Assembly: GCA_052139595.1 (NCBI GenBank) | Contig: JBKQWK010000155.1 | Location: 1 to 23,417, forward strand | Source of the DNA: JBKQWK01 sp052139595 | GTDB lineage: Bacteria > Actinomycetota > Thermoleophilia > UBA2241 | Reading direction: 5' to 3' | Length of the DNA stretch: 23,417 nt | Shown here: positions 22,012 to 23,417 of the stretch, piece by piece | How positions within the stretch are numbered: position 1 is the stretch's first letter | Layout: each line of letters starts with the position of its first letter | Notes under the pieces: model-generated | What the model was told of the DNA's origin: nothing | The model's input: the letters and a program-made list of their open reading frames with translations, nothing else | Databases searched by the model: none | Program-made: the position numbers and the translations under genes

Positions 22012-22772
22012 CAGAACTCCTTGCGGCTGAACACCCACGAAGCGAGCAGCAAAGCAAGCACCGAGAAGGCGATCAGATAGCCGCTCCAGGCTGCAATCAG
22101 CGGCCAGTCCGGGCTCCCCTCCCCGACGACGGCCGGCTTGATGTCGACCGCGTTAAGGTTGGGGATGATCACGTAGACGATCCAGGAGATACCTTTGAGA
22201 ATGGCGCTGTGGCCGAGGTTGGTCAGGGCCAGGGCGTGATGGCTGAGCTGCCCCGCAATGAACAGAGTGATGCCGAGTACGCTGGCGAGGATCGTGGAGC
22301 TGACCGTCGAGAGCAGAATCGTCAGCGCCACGATGACCAGCAGCTCAAGGTAGATCAGTACAGTGGCGGCGAGGATCAGCGGCGTCGGCGATTTGCTCAC
22401 CGCCCAGTCGGCGAAGAAGAGAAACACACCCATGCCGGCGAGCACGCAAGCCAGGGTCGCGGCCAGACCGAGAAACTTGGCAAAGATGAACTGCACCCGG
22501 CCAACCGGCTTGGAAAAGATGATGTAGACGGTGCGCTTGTCGACCTCTTTGTGCACCAGACTGGCGGCGACAAAGACGGCGACGACAAGGCCGAAGAAGC
22601 TGACAGCAACGAGGCCGAAGTCTTTCATCATTCGGCCTTGCTGACCGAGGCTGATGCTCGCCAGCCAGAGACTGGCGACGATCATCAGCAGGGCAAAGGC
22701 GACGATGACACCGAGAATGCGGTCGCGAATCGTCTCCTTGAACGTATTCAGAGCAATTGCGTAGACGCGCAT
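22011..22772 (-). CDS. ABC exporter permease, ABC-2 type (253 aa)
   Basis: Six predicted membrane segments: about FKETIRDRILGVIVAFALLM, FGLVAVSFFGLVVAVFVAAS, FLGLAATLACVLAGMGVFLF, LILAATVLIYLELLVIVALT, VLGITLFIAGQ and a last one ending LLLASWVF. The N-terminal AIALNTFKETIRDRIL and the loop EVDKRTVYIIFSKPVGRVQFIFAKF are typical of the NosY/ABC-2 permease group. It pairs with the ATPase gene 17 bp upstream. ATG at 22772 has GGAG 8 bp upstream; a GTG at 22775 is equally placed. Substrate unknown. In Myxococcus the ABC proteins PilH and PilI are encoded next to pilD and are needed for pili, a possible parallel. Confidence 0.85.
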   Translation of the reverse strand: MRVYAIALNTFKETIRDRILGVIVAFALLMIVASLWLASISLGQQGRMMKDFGLVAVSFFGLVVAVFVAASLVHKEVDKRTVYIIFSKPVGRVQFIFAKFLGLAATLACVLAGMGVFLFFADWAVSKSPTPLILAATVLIYLELLVIVALTILLSTVSSTILASVLGITLFIAGQLSHHALALTNLGHSAILKGISWIVYVIIPNLNAVDIKPAVVGEGSPDWPLIAAWSGYLIAFSVLALLLASWVFSRKEF

Positions 22773-22788
22773 CACGCTTGCTCCATCA

Positions 22789-23417
22789 TCACTGGTTCAC
22801 CATCTTGAGAAAGAACGCCTCCAGGCCCTGCGGCGTGTCGTCGAGAGCTTCGGCGACGTCGCCCTGCCAGATCACCCGGCCGCCGGCCATGATGGCGATG
22901 CGTGAGCACAGCTCGCCGACGTCGGCGAGAATATGCGAGTTGAAGAGGACCGTCTTACCGCGCTCGCGCAAGCCCTCGATGATGCGCTTGACCTCGACCC
23001 GGCCAAGCGGGTCGAGGCCGGTCATCGGCTCATCGAGAAAGACGACCTGGGGATCGTTGATCAGTGCCTGAGCAATTCCGATGCGCTGCAGCATGCCCTT
23101 GGAGTACTTGCGCAGGTGCACTCCGGCGGCGCTCTCGAGGCCGACGTCGCACAACAGCCGCGCGACAAGATCGTCGCGCGCGGCCGCCGCGATGCCAAAC
23201 AGGCGAGCGCAAAGGCTGAGAAATTCGCGCCCGCTCAGGTAGTCGTAAAAGTAGGGATTTTCCGGCAGGTAGCCAAGCTGCTGACGACCGTCAACGCCAA
23301 GGGTAACGGAGCCGCTGGTCGGCTTCATCAGGCCGACGACGATCTTCACCGTCGTCGTCTTGCCGGCGCCGTTGGGCCCGAGCAGGCCAAAGATATCGCC
23401 CGGCTGCACCTGCAGGT
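22789..23417 (-). CDS. ABC exporter ATP-binding protein, 5' end outside the window
   Basis: Energises the permease encoded next. Walker A GPNGAGKTT, Q-loop region LGYLPENPYFYDYLSGREFL, variant signature KYSKGMLQRIGIAQAL (SKGM instead of SGGQ, common in ABC-2 exporters), Walker B VVFLDEPMTGLDP and switch His in LFNSHILADV. The reading frame remains open to position 23417 and family alignment needs about 25 more N-terminal residues, so the start lies beyond the window; an apparent GTG at 23409 is internal. The C-terminus is short, without the extra domain of longer family members. Confidence 0.92.
   Translation of the reverse strand, partial: LQVQPGDIFGLLGPNGAGKTTTVKIVVGLMKPTSGSVTLGVDGRQQLGYLPENPYFYDYLSGREFLSLCARLFGIAAAARDDLVARLLCDVGLESAAGVHLRKYSKGMLQRIGIAQALINDPQVVFLDEPMTGLDPLGRVEVKRIIEGLRERGKTVLFNSHILADVGELCSRIAIMAGGRVIWQGDVAEALDDTPQGLEAFFLKMVNQ

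Noticed and set aside
1..23417. tRNA, rRNA, CRISPR, insertion sequence or phage features
   Set aside because: Read through on both strands; none of the expected conserved sequences, repeat-spacer patterns or transposase/integrase products was seen.

Overview
High-GC bacterial chromosome segment in which every supported gene lies on the minus strand, so the genes read from high to low coordinates. The gene order is a conserved housekeeping backbone. aroC-aroK-aroB-aroQ-pepP-efp-(accB)-nusB-xseB-ispA-dxs-tlyA-nadK-recN combines the order known from Actinobacteria (aroC-K-B-Q-pepQ-efp-nusB; tlyA-nadK-recN) with that of Firmicutes (pepP-efp-accB-accC-nusB-folD-xseA-xseB-ispA-dxs-tlyA-recN). With high GC, many GTG starts, a type IV pilus cluster without a visible secretin gene, and a nearly leaderless dxs promoter, I infer a deep-branching, probably single-membraned Terrabacterial lineage, for example a Thermoleophilia-, Coriobacteriia- or Geothermincolia-like actinobacteriote. 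This is an inference; no rRNA gene is present.

Layout in transcription order. (1) 23417-21223: a tightly coupled ABC exporter (ATPase, cut off by the window edge, then permease) and a membrane-anchored helical-repeat protein. (2) 21059-20283: prepilin peptidase PilD. (3) 20051-20282: a 232-bp non-coding region rich in palindromes and direct repeats. (4) 20041-17180: four overlapping pseudopilin genes in the order FimT/GspH-, PilV-, PilW-, PilX-like. (5) 16993-13736: pilM, pilN, pilO and a PilP-like protein, the inner-membrane assembly platform; no pilQ follows. (6) 13618-10085: shikimate pathway genes aroC, aroK, aroB, aroQ with overlapping ends. (7) 9909-8074: an M24 (Xaa-Pro type) peptidase and elongation factor P. 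(8) 8043-6196: a carboxyltransferase fused in frame to a complete AccB-type biotin carrier protein. (9) 6179-5554: nusB and xseB. (10) 5554-2716: ispA and dxs (isoprenoid supply). (11) 2712-1: tlyA, nadK and the N-terminal part of recN.

Functionally, PilD matures the pseudopilins, which with PilM/N/O/P would form part of a type IV pilus or related filament machine; motor, platform and major pilin genes (pilB, pilT, pilC, pilA) are not in the window. The aro genes supply chorismate, ispA and dxs supply prenyl diphosphates, and the rest serve translation, transcription, RNA modification, NADP synthesis and DNA repair.

The most unusual points are the carboxyltransferase-AccB fusion in the slot where accB-accC normally sits, a hexanucleotide-repeat-encoded Ala/Ser insertion inside AroB, a 10/11-bp tandem array before pepP, an internally duplicated PilP-like protein, a PilX-like protein with a long beta-rich domain, and the palindrome-rich control region before the pseudopilins. 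No tRNA, rRNA, CRISPR array, insertion sequence or phage gene was seen. No gene-free stretch exceeds 300 bp.
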